From: Selaginella tamariscina
Taxonomy: Eukaryota; Streptophyta; Lycopodiopsida; Selaginellales; Selaginellaceae
Reading direction: 5' to 3'
Length of the DNA stretch: 64,000 nucleotides
NCBI GenBank assembly: GCA_003024785.1
Contig: PUQB01000001.1
Coordinates: 379,501-443,500 of the forward strand
This document shows positions 1 through 12,211 of this stretch, piece by piece; position 1 is the stretch's first letter; each line of letters starts with the position of its first letter. A model generated the notes under the pieces. It saw only the letters and a program-made list of their open reading frames with translations. It ran no database searches and was not told where the DNA came from. A program made the translations under genes and the position numbers.

Positions 1-480
1 ACATGTACATAATATATGAAGATGATGCAAAATCTGTTGATTTAGATGGAAAACACGATGATGTGGTGATGAACAGTGTGTAAGGGACATGTGTATGACG
101 GAGGCAAATACAACTACTGGATACAAGTTCGATAAGAAGTTATACGTAGTGAAGATTTTAATAGCGAAGAAGAGCTTTGGTGCATCCCTATATATTTGGT
201 CAGGACACTGATGTTCTTGAAGACTTTGAAATCGAAGAAAAAAGTGGCGATGGAATTGGAAAGAGTGGAATCTGAATGTATCAATAAGGGAAAATGGGTG
301 GAGACGTATAAAGCTAATGACTACGAAGAGTATTGTGTCATGATGCGACCCAGTAGTGAGTAATGAACGGTTGTGTGGAAGATAATTAAGAAAGTGGGTG
401 GAAACCATGGTAATGAAGAGTATTGTGTTGTATGCGAGTCATTAGTAACTATATAAATGGTTGTGTAGAAGATATTTAGG
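1..480 (+). pseudogene. Decayed copy of a small Cys-containing protein gene
   Basis: The stretch aligns by eye to the open reading frames at 38336-38749 and 43297-43665 (reverse strand). It keeps recognisable blocks: acidic YEDDAKSVDLD, CVRDMC, LWCIPIY, ERVESECINKG and a GCVED-like end. Several 1-nt indels and an in-frame stop after the R-P-S-S-E block break the frame, and the start lies outside the window. I do not recognise the family. It is the same element that precedes the receptor-kinase gene at 22.1 kb, and its downstream sequence (about 505-570) matches 22570-22635. It is therefore a relic of the same duplicated block. Confidence 0.6.
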
Positions 481-2500
481 TTTAATAGTTAGTACGTTAT
501 TGTTGTACGTTGAAACACACGTATTTTAATCAAACTTCATTAATAAAGAAGACGCGACAAAATATATGACAGGTCATTTCTATGCAATACGGTTTGTATT
601 CTCTCATAGCCGATCAAAACAGAATGAATCCAATTTAAAAATCTGAAATTTCATACAATGAGGGAATGAGCATGAATCGGCCATTTCCAAAAACACATGA
701 AACCTGTGAATGTAGAGCTAAATAGCTGCAATTTGTATGTTTTCAGCTCGAATCCGCCCTAAGCGATGAAGAAACTGTGTATGAATCTGCCATAGCCGAT
801 CAAGCCACTTAGAATTTGCGAGCTGTTGGTAATGGCGGCATCTTGCCTAATTTATTATGTACGAATATCGTGAAACGATCAAATATTCAATTTTTTTAAA
901 GGATTTCTTTATAAAATATTAGCTTAACAATACAAATAGGGACACTTGCAGAACGGGGCTCCTTACGAGGACATATATAAAAAATTGAAGAGAAATTAAT
1001 TTTTCTTAATTCTAAAGGATTTTCAAAGGTTTCTTAGGTATAATTTTTAAAAAAAATTTTCTAATTATGCATGGACAACCGTCACATATATGCATTTAAA
1101 TAAGAAAATGCATTAACCCTAAAAACATTTATATTTTAATTCATAAAATATCATGTTTAATTTTAATTTTTCTTCTTATGTTATAACAGTAATACATATT
1201 AAATCCCTTAAAAAAAAATCGGAATTAAAGAGACATTGTGCATACATTTAGCACATTATTAGAATGGGGTATATAAAAAAACTGTAAGTATACATATTTT
1301 CACCTTATTTAATCGGATTTAATATGTATTTGAAAGATAAATGAAAAGAGATATAAGTCTATTAAATATTCCTTAGTTTTTGGTATATTAATTTGTTAAT
1401 TAATCAATGTTTATTAATATAAAACGGGTTATATACCGGAAATGTGTACAAGATAGAAATCTTGAACTTTTTAGTTAAATGAGAAAAGAGAATTTAGATT
1501 TAACTACTAATTAAATTTATGATTTGTGGTTTATTTTATAGACTTACAAATGTTATTAACATTTACAAATTAAAAATTAAATGAGATTTTAAATATGTGA
1601 TTTCTATCTTTTATCATCTCGTTGTCAACACTGTTTACGCATAAATGAATAAAAACTTACTGTGCTTGTACATAATATTAAATTATGATATTATAATTTA
1701 CTTAAATAAATAATAATTACAATAATATTAACTATTCAAAATCAAAAAGAAAACACGTGTAAAGTTATGTTATTATTATTTATTTCTCTCACTCTATATA
1801 TATATATATAATATATATATATATATAATATCATACACAGGTGCGTGCTATCAATAGTTGTGTGTGAAAGAGAGAAGAGTTCTATGACTTCAATACCACA
1901 CACACAGTATTTTGCTATATACATATATGTATATGTATATTCACTTATAGTGATGATAACAGGATGTGAAGACAACGAATATTCTGTTGGATGTATCAAA
2001 AGTATATATAGTATATAAAATATATACTAATGATATAATATTTCAATATTGCTTACTTATAACTAATTGAAACAACATGATTTACCATTTGAATTAAATA
2101 ATTATTTAAAATTTTAAACCTGTTTAGAACATAAAATTTTTCTATAGACATAAAATGAGATCATTAGAAAATAGATAAACATAATAGGTGATTCTATAAT
2201 CTTAATTTGAAAATTTTAAATTATTAAAATTTGAAATGTTTTTAATTCTTCTCTCAGTTAAATTTAAATGAAAGAGTAAAATTAAAATACATTTGAAGCT
2301 TTATCTTATTAAAAAAATTAAAAAAAAATTACATATATAATTATATTATGGTATACTATTGTATATTTTTGGTTAAAAAACTGATCATGTAAATATATTT
2401 CTAGTTCCATGCTTATTTTAATCTTAAATTTTAATAAATAATAATTATATAGAAAATAAAATATATTAATAATAGGCTGTCTCAGTAACGGTCTATATAT
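481..2500. other. AT-rich spacer with dispersed repeats, no gene seen
   Basis: No supported coding region. About 585-800 contains a phrase (catagccgatcaa, then gaatgaatccaatttaaaaa) that recurs at 17590-17640, so it is a dispersed repeat. A (TA)n run lies near 1795-1830. About 2030-2500 is a copy of the sequence at 34855-35340 and 41620-42110, the boundary segment that always sits next to the IMP4 3' fragment. Confidence 0.6.
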
Positions 2501-2505
2501 ATATT

Positions 2506-3925
2506 TTTTGATACATATGTCTATACATATAAACACGACACACACACAACACAGTATGGTATACAGAGCATGGTATAAAACTGTGATCTTTATGGATCAT
2601 GGCTGGCAACACTCTTCATACGATACACACACACAACACACTAATAGAATTAAGTTTCATATTCAATCTGAGACTTGCCTTACAATGCCGTATGCTTCCG
2701 TGCAGAGTTCATGTACGGCCTAATCACCCATTCATTCTGGGCTTCAACTTGATCCACAGTACCCAGCTTACTCTGGTAAGGCCATTTAATCATGATAAGA
2801 AATTAAATAAGAATAATAAATAGTTACTTAATACCTGAAAGATATGTAGTCCTGTTGGTTAGCAAACGTAGTAATCCGTTTAGAGTCTGGCTTAGGTACT
2901 GGGAAAAATACTTCAGTATATTAGACGTTCTCTCTGCAAGCTGCAAGAGTGTTTTGCAAAAGCATAAGTGCTTGTGTGTGAGATCATGTACCATCCGGGA
3001 TTTTCTCCAGCTACTTTCAGTATTACAAGTAACTACATTCTTATGCACGTCCTAAATATTACGGGTATAATAGTTACAAGAATATATGTACACACACACC
3101 TGTGTGTGTGTGTGTGTGTGTGTGTCACACAAAGAAGAATACCTTGGTGGTAAAATTGTGAAGTACTAGGTGTGGATATGCTTCCGAGGTATTTCCACAA
3201 TAAGAGTCTCCTGGTTGCCAAGCTACGATGGTGGAGACTCATTGCCGAGAGCTTCTATCCTCACAGTCGATTGGTTGCTTTGAGAGTCCATTAGAGAGTT
3301 AATTGATTACTCACCACGTTCATTAAACCGAAATATGCACTTGGACCATATGGTAGATGACATATTATTACCGTCTGGTTCCCCTCTATGCTCATGGACT
3401 GAGATTATATCAGTGAAATCGTGAGCACAACATGCTCCAACTATTTCTAAAATCACCTGAATAAAGAATGATGTTTAGCAAAATGGTATACAATATAATA
3501 CATATATATACATATGAAACTATATATAAATATATACCTGTCCGCATTTGGAAACACAAACTTCAATTCCTGTAAGACGCACATAAGTCCCTCCCTCCCA
3601 AACACAAACAACACACACCACACACGCGTGCGCAAGAGAAAAGTGTACCTTGACAAATTGCGTGAGCCGACTGCTGGGATCACGGGAAGTAATAAGAAGA
3701 ATCTTAGGATCTTTCTCTCCGGCATATGCATATATTCATCATCAGTATGAGTTGTTGGCTCTACAAACAAAAATCAGAAAAGTGCGTGCGTGTGACATGC
3801 ACATACATGTTTGTGTATTTTTGTTCCCTCCCTCCTCTCTCTCTCTCACACACACACGTACAGAGGCATGATACATGTGTATTTATAGATAGAACTAACC
3901 TACACACGTACAAGATACAAAACCC
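2506..3925 (-). pseudogene. IMP4-like pseudogene fragment (exons 3-8)
   Basis: Reverse-strand copy of the IMP4 gene at 48470-50540. Recognisable parts in order from the 5' side: PTTHTDDEY (near 3750), an ELKFVFPNA exon near 3570, an HDFTDIILVHEHRG exon near 3400 (partly overwritten), [13 protein letters not shown] near 2900, and the C-terminal EWVIRPYMNSA block near 2700-2740. Exons 1 and 2 are absent and replaced by receptor-kinase sequence (next entry), so it cannot make IMP4. It has several frame breaks. At one site it keeps a G4 run (GGG GAA) where the main IMP4 copy has G3. Confidence 0.75.
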
Positions 3926-5083
3926 GATATGAACAACGATAATACCACCTCCATTTACCACAAAGTCTGTATATTTCTGTGTACTTAGGCCCAAGTGCTA
4001 TCAAGTCCATACCTGCATACATATATAACCACGTTGGTCTCTCTCTTCTCTCTCTCTCACACACACACACACACCACACACACACACAGAGCATACCCAT
4101 CTACGGCAGTTAAGTTATTGATATACACATTGAAGATCCTCTGGTACGTTTTATCAAAATAGAGCTCCGTAAATGTAGGCGAATTAAGTAATAAAAGTTT
4201 GAGTCAACAGGCAGTCTCCAAGAAACACGGAAGTTATTGTTAACCGTATTCGACACACCAAGTACCCTGGCGGTTCCGTACACAGCAGCTGGAGCTATAC
4301 ACATATATACACTGTAACACGACCGTAAACGTGTTTATAATACATTCACACAGACATACATACCTGGAACGTCTTTTGTGTATTTGATCTCTGCACTCAT
4401 GTCCTGTGTGGGACTACTGGAGGCAGCACCCTCGAGGAAGGATTGATCCGTTGACCAGGGACGGCGCTGACTGCCGTTGGCTGCGCCACCGACATTGAGC
4501 TTGTACATTATTTGGAGTAAGCCCGAATTTTGTCTGTCCTTGACCGACAAGAATAGAATCATCCTCAAGTGCATCCTCGGGCATGGACATTAGCTGTATT
4601 CCATTTACATATGTCAATGTCAAAAGTGTGCGTGCGTGCGTGACCAAATGAAATACAGTGTTTATAATATACATAGTAATATATATATATGTATGTATGT
4701 ATGTATGTATACACACACATATGTATATATGCTATACATACGTATCCACACATTTCTCTCTCTCTCTCTGTGTGCGTATATATATATAGAGAGAGACTCG
4801 CGTTTGCGTCTTTTAGCTTGTTAAACTACACACTGTGTGTGTGTGTTGGGGGGATATATAGAAAAAACAGCAAGAGCTATATGCATGGGTATCTATATGT
4901 GAGTCGTGCAAGGGGCTGCCATGTATTCTCTCTCTCTCTCTCACACACACACGTGTATAAGCGTTTGCGTCTTTTAACTTGTTAACCTACACACTGTGTG
5001 TGTGTTGGGGAAGGGGGATTTATAGAAAAAACAGCAAGAGCTATATGCATGGGTATCTGTATGTGAGGCTGTCATGTATATAT

Positions 5084-5141
<58 letters not shown>

Positions 5142-5606
5142 AACCTGTATAGCATTCACGAATGCAAAGCTGCCGTTTGGTGTTGTTGCCGGCCGGTCAA
5201 CAAAGAGAGAATATTCTGCTACAGTGTAAGCTCGAGATTCTATCGGATTTCCAGACATGAGAGTGTAGGATCCAACAAGAACCGACGGAGACTGTCAACA
5301 GGTGACAGCGGGAAAGCAAAAGAATTAAGCTCCCTCATCTGCACTCTGGCAGTGAGATATGGGATTTGAGAGGGAAGATTGGGATTCTGGGTGGATTTGT
5401 TAACTGGGATTCCTGCAGAAGTGAATGTGGGATTGTCTAGGGATTCACCTTGGCATTTCTGGTTAGTGTCGGAACTCGTGGTGTTTAATGGCGATCCACA
5501 ATCTATTGAATATGATACTTGGTACCCACTGTGCTAATGCTGTGTAGAATGTGAGGAGGATTACAACGGGTACAGGGGGAAGCCTCTTCTTCCTCCTCTC
5601 CGCCAT
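3926..5606 (-). pseudogene. Malectin-like receptor kinase ectodomain fragment
   Basis: Reverse-strand partial copy of the receptor kinase at 22683-26881. It starts at the same MAERRKKR start region (about 5606) and runs through the SIDCGSP segment, the TPNGSFAFVNAIQ segment (5150-5190), the [21 protein letters not shown] exon (4380-4460), the [20 protein letters not shown] exon (4180-4290) and [11 protein letters not shown] (3960-4015). It stops there, with no TM or kinase region, and continues straight into IMP4 intron/exon sequence. Many indels and stops. Introns keep the (GT)n/(GA)n tracts of the parent. It is a relic of a chimeric duplication. Confidence 0.8.
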
Positions 5607-5649
5607 CGCCCAAAATGTGCCCTAATTTTAGTCAATCCCAGTCAAACTA

Positions 5650-5907
5650 TACGCCACTAATCCGACATTCATGCTGTAGCAAATTTGATGTTTTAGTATA
5701 TACATTGTGTTTTTGATAAGGCTCGTTAGCATGGAAACTCTATCGGTGTGTGTGCGAGCGTGTGACTTGTATATGTATTACATATATGCATCCATACATG
5801 TATAACATACTTATAGCTGAGATGATTCGTATTGAACTTGAAGAAGAAATATTGCCAATATCATAGTTTAAACAAAAGTCAGTCAATCTTTGGAATTTAT
5901 TTCTAGA

Positions 5908-5946
<39 letters not shown>

Positions 5947-6704
5947 TGAATCATACAAAAATAATTTTTTAATCCTAAATTAAAACATAAAATTGTTAAC
6001 CCTAATATAAAAATTAAAAGGAACCTTTTGAATGAAGAGTAAGCAGCACGATGGTGATTGGGAGGTGCGTACCGATCGAGTGATGGATCGGTCGATGTTT
6101 TTGATTTTATTAATCAATTTCTTTTTTAATGTTTCATTTTTTATAATTGTTCCGACGGCAAGCTCATGTAAGTTGGCAATTTAAACCTGAATTCATATAT
6201 GTTAGTCATTTAATTCTGAACATCTACACACACATAATTTTTCTATCTATCTATTTAAAGTTTTATAATTCAAAAGCTGATTTATATAACTTATGGTTTA
6301 CTTAATTATTTAGGTTAATAGCGTTTAGCTTATTTATTTTAAGTTTAATTTAATCTTAACTTTGTCTTTTCTTGTTTTATTTGGTTAGTATAATTCTAAC
6401 TTCAATTATTAATTATCAGTTAAACCTGGTTAATGTTTGTTAATAAATATGTAGGATGGAATGGTTGATTGAGCTGGTTAATTTTAACAATTAGATGAGC
6501 GATTTTGAATTCATATTGTCTTTCTTTGCATGGATCTAATTAACGTTTATTACTTAATTTTTAATAATGAATTTAAACATTTTTAACTTGTTTAAATTAA
6601 GGATGTTCAATATTTAAATTAATTAAACTTGTAGATGCACATAAACTAAACACTATATTAATAAGTTAAGAAGCACAGGTTCATTGAATTGCTGAAATGT
6701 TACA
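5650..6704. other. AT-rich spacer, no gene seen
   Basis: Contains a (TA)n run at about 5913-5944. A block at about 6060-6200 (gatcg-rich start, then ttattaatcaatttctttttaatgttt and a ccgac-g/c-caa motif) recurs at 51975-52110, so it is a dispersed repeat. No coding signal recognised. Confidence 0.5.
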
Positions 6705-7250
6705 GACACTCACCTCTTAGGCGGAAGCAGTCTTTTCAGTGGTGTAACAATTGGTATTGTTACATTGAGTTCAATGTTACTGCTCTTGCCTTTAGCTAGT
6801 GTAAAGCTATTCAAAGAGAAGTATCTTCCAGCTCTGCATTTAGCGTGTTTATGCTTGATAGTTGGGAACATACTTCATGCTTTAGCAGATAAAGCAAGTT
6901 TCCTTTACCTGATTCTCATTGGTAGAATGGTGAATGGGATCGGTTTTACTAGATGGTTCTTTGTTAAAAATATTGTACAGATTCTCGATTGGTAAATGTG
7001 AACAAGCGCACCATGTGCACAAGTTTATTAGTTTTGTCTCAGACTTTAGGCATGGTAGCAGGTCCAATCCTTGGTGGTCAGCTTGCTAAAATTCCGATCA
7101 ATACTTCAGTGTTCAATAAGCTTACTATACCAGGCTGGTTCATGACTTGCATTTGGTCTTTACTTTGGATCTTAATAAAACTATGGTTCAACGAAGTCAA
7201 AACTTTTGAAGCTCCAAGTGTCTCACAGCTTGAAGCTATAAGTGCAGTAG
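6705..7250 (+). pseudogene. Major facilitator (SPX-MFS-like) gene, 5' part, interrupted
   Basis: After a ttacag acceptor at 6704 an open exon encodes hydrophobic MFS segments: GGSSLFSGVTIGIVTLSSM, a helix pair ending in LYLILIGRMVNGIG (the conserved GR..xGxG loop), then LVLSQTLGMVAGPILGG and LTIPGWFMTCIWSLLW. These resemble the MFS half of plant SPX-MFS vacuolar phosphate transporters and relatives. A frame break lies between about 6950 and 6990. The exon is cut at 7250 (EAISAV) by the transposon and resumes at 16154. No upstream SPX or first-helix exon was found, so the gene may already have been a fragment. Confidence 0.6.
7246..7250. repeat. Target site duplication, left copy (AGTAG)
   Basis: AGTAG directly before the left terminal GGGG. 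With the preceding C it could be CAGTAG, depending on how the terminal G/C run is divided. It is repeated at 16154-16158. Removing the element and one copy restores the MFS exon frame EAISAVE up to a gtattt donor. Confidence 0.75.
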
Positions 7251-7300
7251 GGGGCACGGCGAAATTCGAGCGCAGGTCAACGAGCTTGACCTAGATTTCC
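7251..7300 (+). repeat. Left terminal inverted repeat (imperfect)
   Basis: Begins GGGGCACGGC and shares the GGGG start, TCGAGCGCAG, a CGAGC block and GATTTCCG with the reverse complement of 16105-16153. The identity is patchy, so the repeat is diverged. It is followed at once by the GAATATTC cluster. Confidence 0.7.
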
Positions 7301-7438
7301 GAATATTCTTGAATATTCCGTTGTTCCGTACGATTTCCGTCTAGATATCCTCGAATATTCTGTACGGAAATTTTTCGTACTGCCAAGTGTACACACAATT
7401 GGACCTTCCAAAATTTTCAAGAATATTCTAGAATATTC
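7301..7438. promoter_or_regulatory. Left subterminal GAATATTC cluster (HSE-like)
   Basis: Five copies of the palindrome GAATATTC at 7301, 7311, 7353, 7421 and 7431. The first pair and the last pair are each spaced by 2 nt, giving GAAnnTTCnnGAAnnTTC, which is the ideal four-unit heat-shock element pattern. Three more copies lie at the other end (16049, 16070, 16089). Being subterminal at both ends, they may instead be transposase binding sites. Confidence 0.55.
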
Positions 7439-7615
7439 TAGTGCGGCGGCCGCATACAAAATATGGTAGTATATTTTTGTTGTATTTAAAGAAAATATAT
7501 GTTAAATTACTTAAAAATATGCTAACATAAAATTACCATTAAAATTTATATTGAAAATTATAAGTTTGAAATAACAAATATAAAACCGAAGCTGTTTGAA
7601 AACAAACCAAACACA

Positions 7616-10600
7616 CTAAATAGATGGTGGAGGATGGAGGTTCCTTGGTAGCATCAATAAAGAACTTAGTTCACGGGGTGCAAGTGTACGACGTTGCAAA
7701 TGCTTGACAACTCGAGGATCAGCTCCCAGTACACGCTTGTAAACAAAATACATATGTTTGCAAGGCACCCACTGACGACCATTGCAGAACTCCGAGCATG
7801 AACAAGATGGTGCGCTACAAATGACAACCCAAGCAGATGTATGGTCGTTGTCACATACTCTGAAGCGAATGCATGTTGGAGGATCAACCACGTCAACTTC
7901 TGCGACATATGCTCCCAACGTCAAACATGCTTCAAAACTTACCTGTTGTTTCTTAGACATCCCTAAAGGTGTTCTTGTTGCACGACCACTTGCAGGAACA
8001 GGAGGTCCACGAAATTGTGCAGGGGGTGTTGAAAATCCAGTGACTCCAACAGGAACTGAAGGAACATGAGGTGTTGAAAAACCTGGCACTCCTGCATGAG
8101 CTGAAGGAAGCCCAGCTAGCATAAAACCTGATCTTGCCAGATCATTGATCTCCATTGCTATCAGCTTCGTGCCCACTTGAACTTTCCAAACCGAGGTAGA
8201 AGCTGGCGGAGAAACAATAGTTGGTCTTGGATGTCTGTTGCAAAGCATGTTTGTTGGACAAAAATACATCATTTGTGAGCGAAAGCATTCTTCACCAGTT
8301 TCTTTGTCATTGTATCTGATCCTTCCAAAAAAACAAGGAGCAGCCACTCGATTACCACTAGGACTGATCTTTTTGTCACAAGCACTCCACTGACCTCCTG
8401 AAGAGGGAAAGCCTGCCAGACATTTCACAGAACTTCTTTCACCACATCTTCTAATCGCCCATTGTCCAGGTGTAACATCTTGTTCTTCAACCAGAACATA
8501 TTCTTCATGTTCTTCTGCAAGTTGAAAATCCAATCGTCGCTTCCGTCTACACTGTGTTGGAATAACCTGTTCACTATAGAAGATGTCCGGTCGGTGGGAT
8601 CGTTCAGCCTCTGACCCCATATTTCTTTGCACAGTGCGATGTTCAACATTCGTGGCAGCCACAAAAGCAGTATCCTGCATGCTTGATGGAGCAACATCTT
8701 CAACTAAGTCGATGATAACCTTTGCTGTAGGTGTTGTTGAGTTAGCATTTGACATTCTTCTCTCGAACCTTGCTGAGAGCTCCTCTGAAGTCGGCCCGGA
8801 ACCACTATACCTTCCATCTCTAAAAGCCTTCACAAGAGCACATTGTCGCACTGATTCAGTCAGGTCGTGGATTGTAGCTTGGTACAATGAAATGTATTTT
8901 GAATCTCTAGCCCTCCTCCATCTTCCGTGAACAGACTCCGACTGGTTTGTCATGGGCACAACCCTTGCAGCATTCTCCGGCATGCTTTCAAGAACAACAT
9001 TTGAAATATGATTCTTCTGTCTTTCCCACCATGAAAACCACGTCTGCATAACTCCAACATCCTTCACATTTTCATTCCAAAAGCGGAAAAGATTATTTTC
9101 AATTTCTTCACGATCAGTTGTTGATGTGGCTGTTGGCCATGATCTCAAAAGTTGAAGATGTTGTTGTTGATGTTCAAGAGGGACCCACTTCCTTGTCACA
9201 CGTTGTATGGCTTGTTCATAGTGAAAGATACAGCTCCGTTCACGTCCAGGAATTTCTTGGCCATTAAAGAACACATTCCTAATTGCTTGCCAGATCGCTC
9301 CTGCTTCATCGGACATAAACCCAGCGAACTGCACATTGTAGATTCCCTTCTCGGAACAGACATCCAACATAGCACGAAAAAACTTCTCCACAGCTCCAGC
9401 CGTTTGTCTCTTCATGTCACCATAAGCAATGGTGGATAATCGGCGCACACTATAAAATAATCAAAGAGTTAAGCAAACAACAAAAAGATAACATCTTACT
9501 TTGGGTCGTAAACATGCAATGCCAGAGTGATCCACTTATCAACAACACGGTGTGTGTGATCAAGTAGAACCCAACTCTTCTGCAAAGGGCCAAGAGGAGG
9601 TTGGCACATCCTTACATAATCGATTCCAGAACCTGGCCCTGAAACCGTCATCTTAAAAACTAATGCCTGGTCGTCTGAACCACGGAAATTCATCCCAGGA
9701 TAGTGAATCACGTGGATGAATGGGATAGACAACCTTCGTTTCAGCTCCAATAATCCATCAATATTCTCTGGCATTTCAGCAGCAGTTCTCTTTGCGGACG
9801 CTACCCATTGACGAACTCTGCATCAAAGGTATTATCAAAGAATGCTCAGCACAAAGTAAAACTCTAATTGTACCTTCGATTGTTTGATAATGGTTGCAAA
9901 TGATCCATGAGCTTATCCCAACTTCCAGGCTCAGAATTATCTAATAGAAACCAAAGATAGCATCTTTACATGCTGCCATTTCGATGACTCTTGGACTAGC
10001 TCTGGGAGTTCTTTCTGTTGCATTCTGGACCGCCATATGCATTTCTTCTTTGTTCGATGCAGAAACCACCATCACCCACTGGATGTGAATGTTTTCCCTG
10101 GTGGATAAACAATCTAGTCTTGGTTATGTCGTCTGGGAAAACGCAAAACGCCACAGCATGACAAACTTCAAGGCACAATGGATTTTCTTTACAGAAAAAA
10201 CATGTCAATCCTTTTGCCAGTTTGTCGATTGAAGGTGGGGAAACAATACATCCTTTCCATTTAGTGCAGTTCGGAAATCCTGCCTTAGAAGCAGGGCAGT
10301 CCGGGTTGATACAGCAAAGGCTCCCAACACATTTGCTCCTGGACACCCTCGCTTGAAAATTCCAGTTGCTGGTCGTTCCTGCTGTCCAGGTATGTCCATC
10401 CTCTTTCCGATTCATTCCTTTGTATTTGTATTCGGAAGGAGGGAGCTCAAAAATGACATCCCCATCATACGCAATAGGCAATTCATTTGTATGAATGATC
10501 GTGGAACCCTCGATAAGAATTCTTCCCTTTTTGCAGGTATTAGAAGTGAAAAGGTTCTTCAACGTTGAGTATTCAGAGTCAGAAGCAACGACAAGCTTAA

Positions 10601-10835
10601 ACAATGGTCCTTCATCCGGTAACAAAACATATCCTGGATTATCCTTCCCTCCAGCATCTTGGTCCTCGTTTATTTCGATCTGTAAAGCAGATTGCCCATG
10701 AAGAAGTTTAAAAAGACGAACACTTTGCCAATCAAAAATGCCAAAGAACGTTCTAATCTGATTAGTAAGAATGATTCCAACACCATCTATCACAGGAACA
10801 TCGTGATCCAAATTGCCGTAAACAATCCTGGCCAT
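7616..10835 (-). CDS. Mutator-like DDE transposase (MULE)
   Basis: Three exons (10835-9874, 9817-9500, 9449-7616). The N-terminal part has a Cys/His cluster (CVGSLCCINPDC ... HQGKHSHP), like the FLYWCH/WRKY-type fingers of MULE transposases. The catalytic region shows VLLDHTHRVVD (first Asp), FAGFMSDEAGAIW (second Asp), SCIFHYEQAI (the CxxH placed between D2 and E in this superfamily) and NQSESVHG (Glu). The C-terminus carries a SWIM finger (CSCSEFC ... PCKHMYF). Exons 2 and 3 are fully open. Near 10010-10030 and near 9965 the frame of exon 1 shifts, so this copy may be inactive, misread, or spliced in a way I did not see. It should bind the element's ends and excise and insert it in the nucleus. 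Confidence 0.85.
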
Positions 10836-11512
10836 TTTGCAAGCAGTTACCACAAACGTGACAGAAAAACAACAGCATTACTTAATCATCTTTTGGTAAA
10901 TATCGGATATTACCATTTCAAAAATTCACAATCATGACTCAACGTGGGCGAATATTTAATTCAAGGAAACGTATAGATCTTAGATGCTAATATAGTATAG
11001 CACTTCACGTAGAGATAGAGCAATCTTTATTGTCTTTTAAATAAATGTGTGTCTAATCTACATTCATCTGACATATTTATTTATGACTTGTTTATATTCT
11101 GTTAATTTATTTATTATAATTATATAGTTATTTGATCCAGTATTTTATCAAATGTAGATGTTGATTAATACTTGCTCCGCTACCAATTGTCAATTATAAA
11201 TACATATTTTTACACGAATATTTATTTAATTATATAATAATATGTTTTTTTAACATACAAATTTTTACTTAAATATGTGTTTGTATTTGTATCCTTTTAT
11301 ATAGTATGTTATTTATCGTAAGTATTATATATACTGTTGTATGGTTTAATTAAACACAGTTTTATAGTTAAGGGTCAAAGGGTTAAGTGTTAGATTTTAG
11401 GGTAAAGGTTCAGGACTACCCATTCTTCTTCTCCATTCTCCATTGTTGAGAGAGGGCACTTTTGTTCTTTTTTTTGCGGCGACAAGAGGCTAGTGTGAGC
11501 GTCACGGCGACA
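10836..11512. promoter_or_regulatory. Divergent promoter region of the transposon
   Basis: AT-rich stretch between the transposase ATG (reverse) and the first exon of the methyltransferase gene (forward). It has TATA-like runs near 11300-11330 and agggttaag/tagggtaaagg motifs near 11375-11405. No ORF is supported. Its position makes it the only candidate control region for both genes. Confidence 0.5.
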
Positions 11513-12211
11513 TGGCTACAGGTAAAATCTTATATATGTGTATAGTAATTTCTGTGAATGTATGTGCAAATTCAGTAGGATTTCTTTGTATTCACAAACG
11601 CACGCGCGTGTGCACACACACACACACCTCCGACGCATGAGTTATTGCCGATTTCGGCAAACACACACACACACACACACACACATTTCCTGCCAATTCG
11701 GGCAGGAAATGTGTGTGTGTGTGTGTGTGTGTGTTTGCGCACACACATAAATAACATTTTACACACGTATGATTATACAACATTAGACTTGTATACATGT
11801 GTGTGTGTATATATAAATATATATATTTAAATACATACTTAAAAAGACTTATATATATATATATATGTATGTATGTATGTATAAGTATATGAATTTAAGA
11901 CTTGTATATATGAGATGATGCTTTTTCGTCTGTATATACATGTGAAGAGATATGAATATACCCATATTCTCTCACACAGACACATCACAAAACACAAACA
12001 ACATTGCACACACACACACATAATCAACATTACACACATACACAAGGAACATTATATAGTGAGCACACACACAAACAACATTACACGTATAAATATGTGT
12101 GTGTGTGCGTGTGTGTCTATATATATTGATAGGTATACATATATAGTAAATGTGTGTCCATAAATTAAAACAACTCACACACACACACTTATCAGTTGTT
12201 GTAATTGCAGA
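11513..12211 (+). other. 5' leader intron of the ParB-methyltransferase gene, with 37-bp hairpin
   Basis: A leader exon probably ends ATGGCTACAG before a gtaaaatc donor at 11522-11523. The acceptor aattgcag precedes 12211. Splicing joins a four-codon upstream ORF that stops at once (GAA TGA), so the main start is taken as ATG 12212. The intron is mostly (AC)n/(GT)n and (TA)n. It contains a perfect inverted repeat: 11658-11694 and 11701-11737 pair over 37 bp around the 6-nt loop aattcg. Confidence 0.5.

Noticed and set aside
7301..7438. Restriction-site or telomere-type function for GAATATTC repeats
   Set aside because: Their presence at both element ends with a shared TGTACGGAA flank fits subterminal transposon repeats better.
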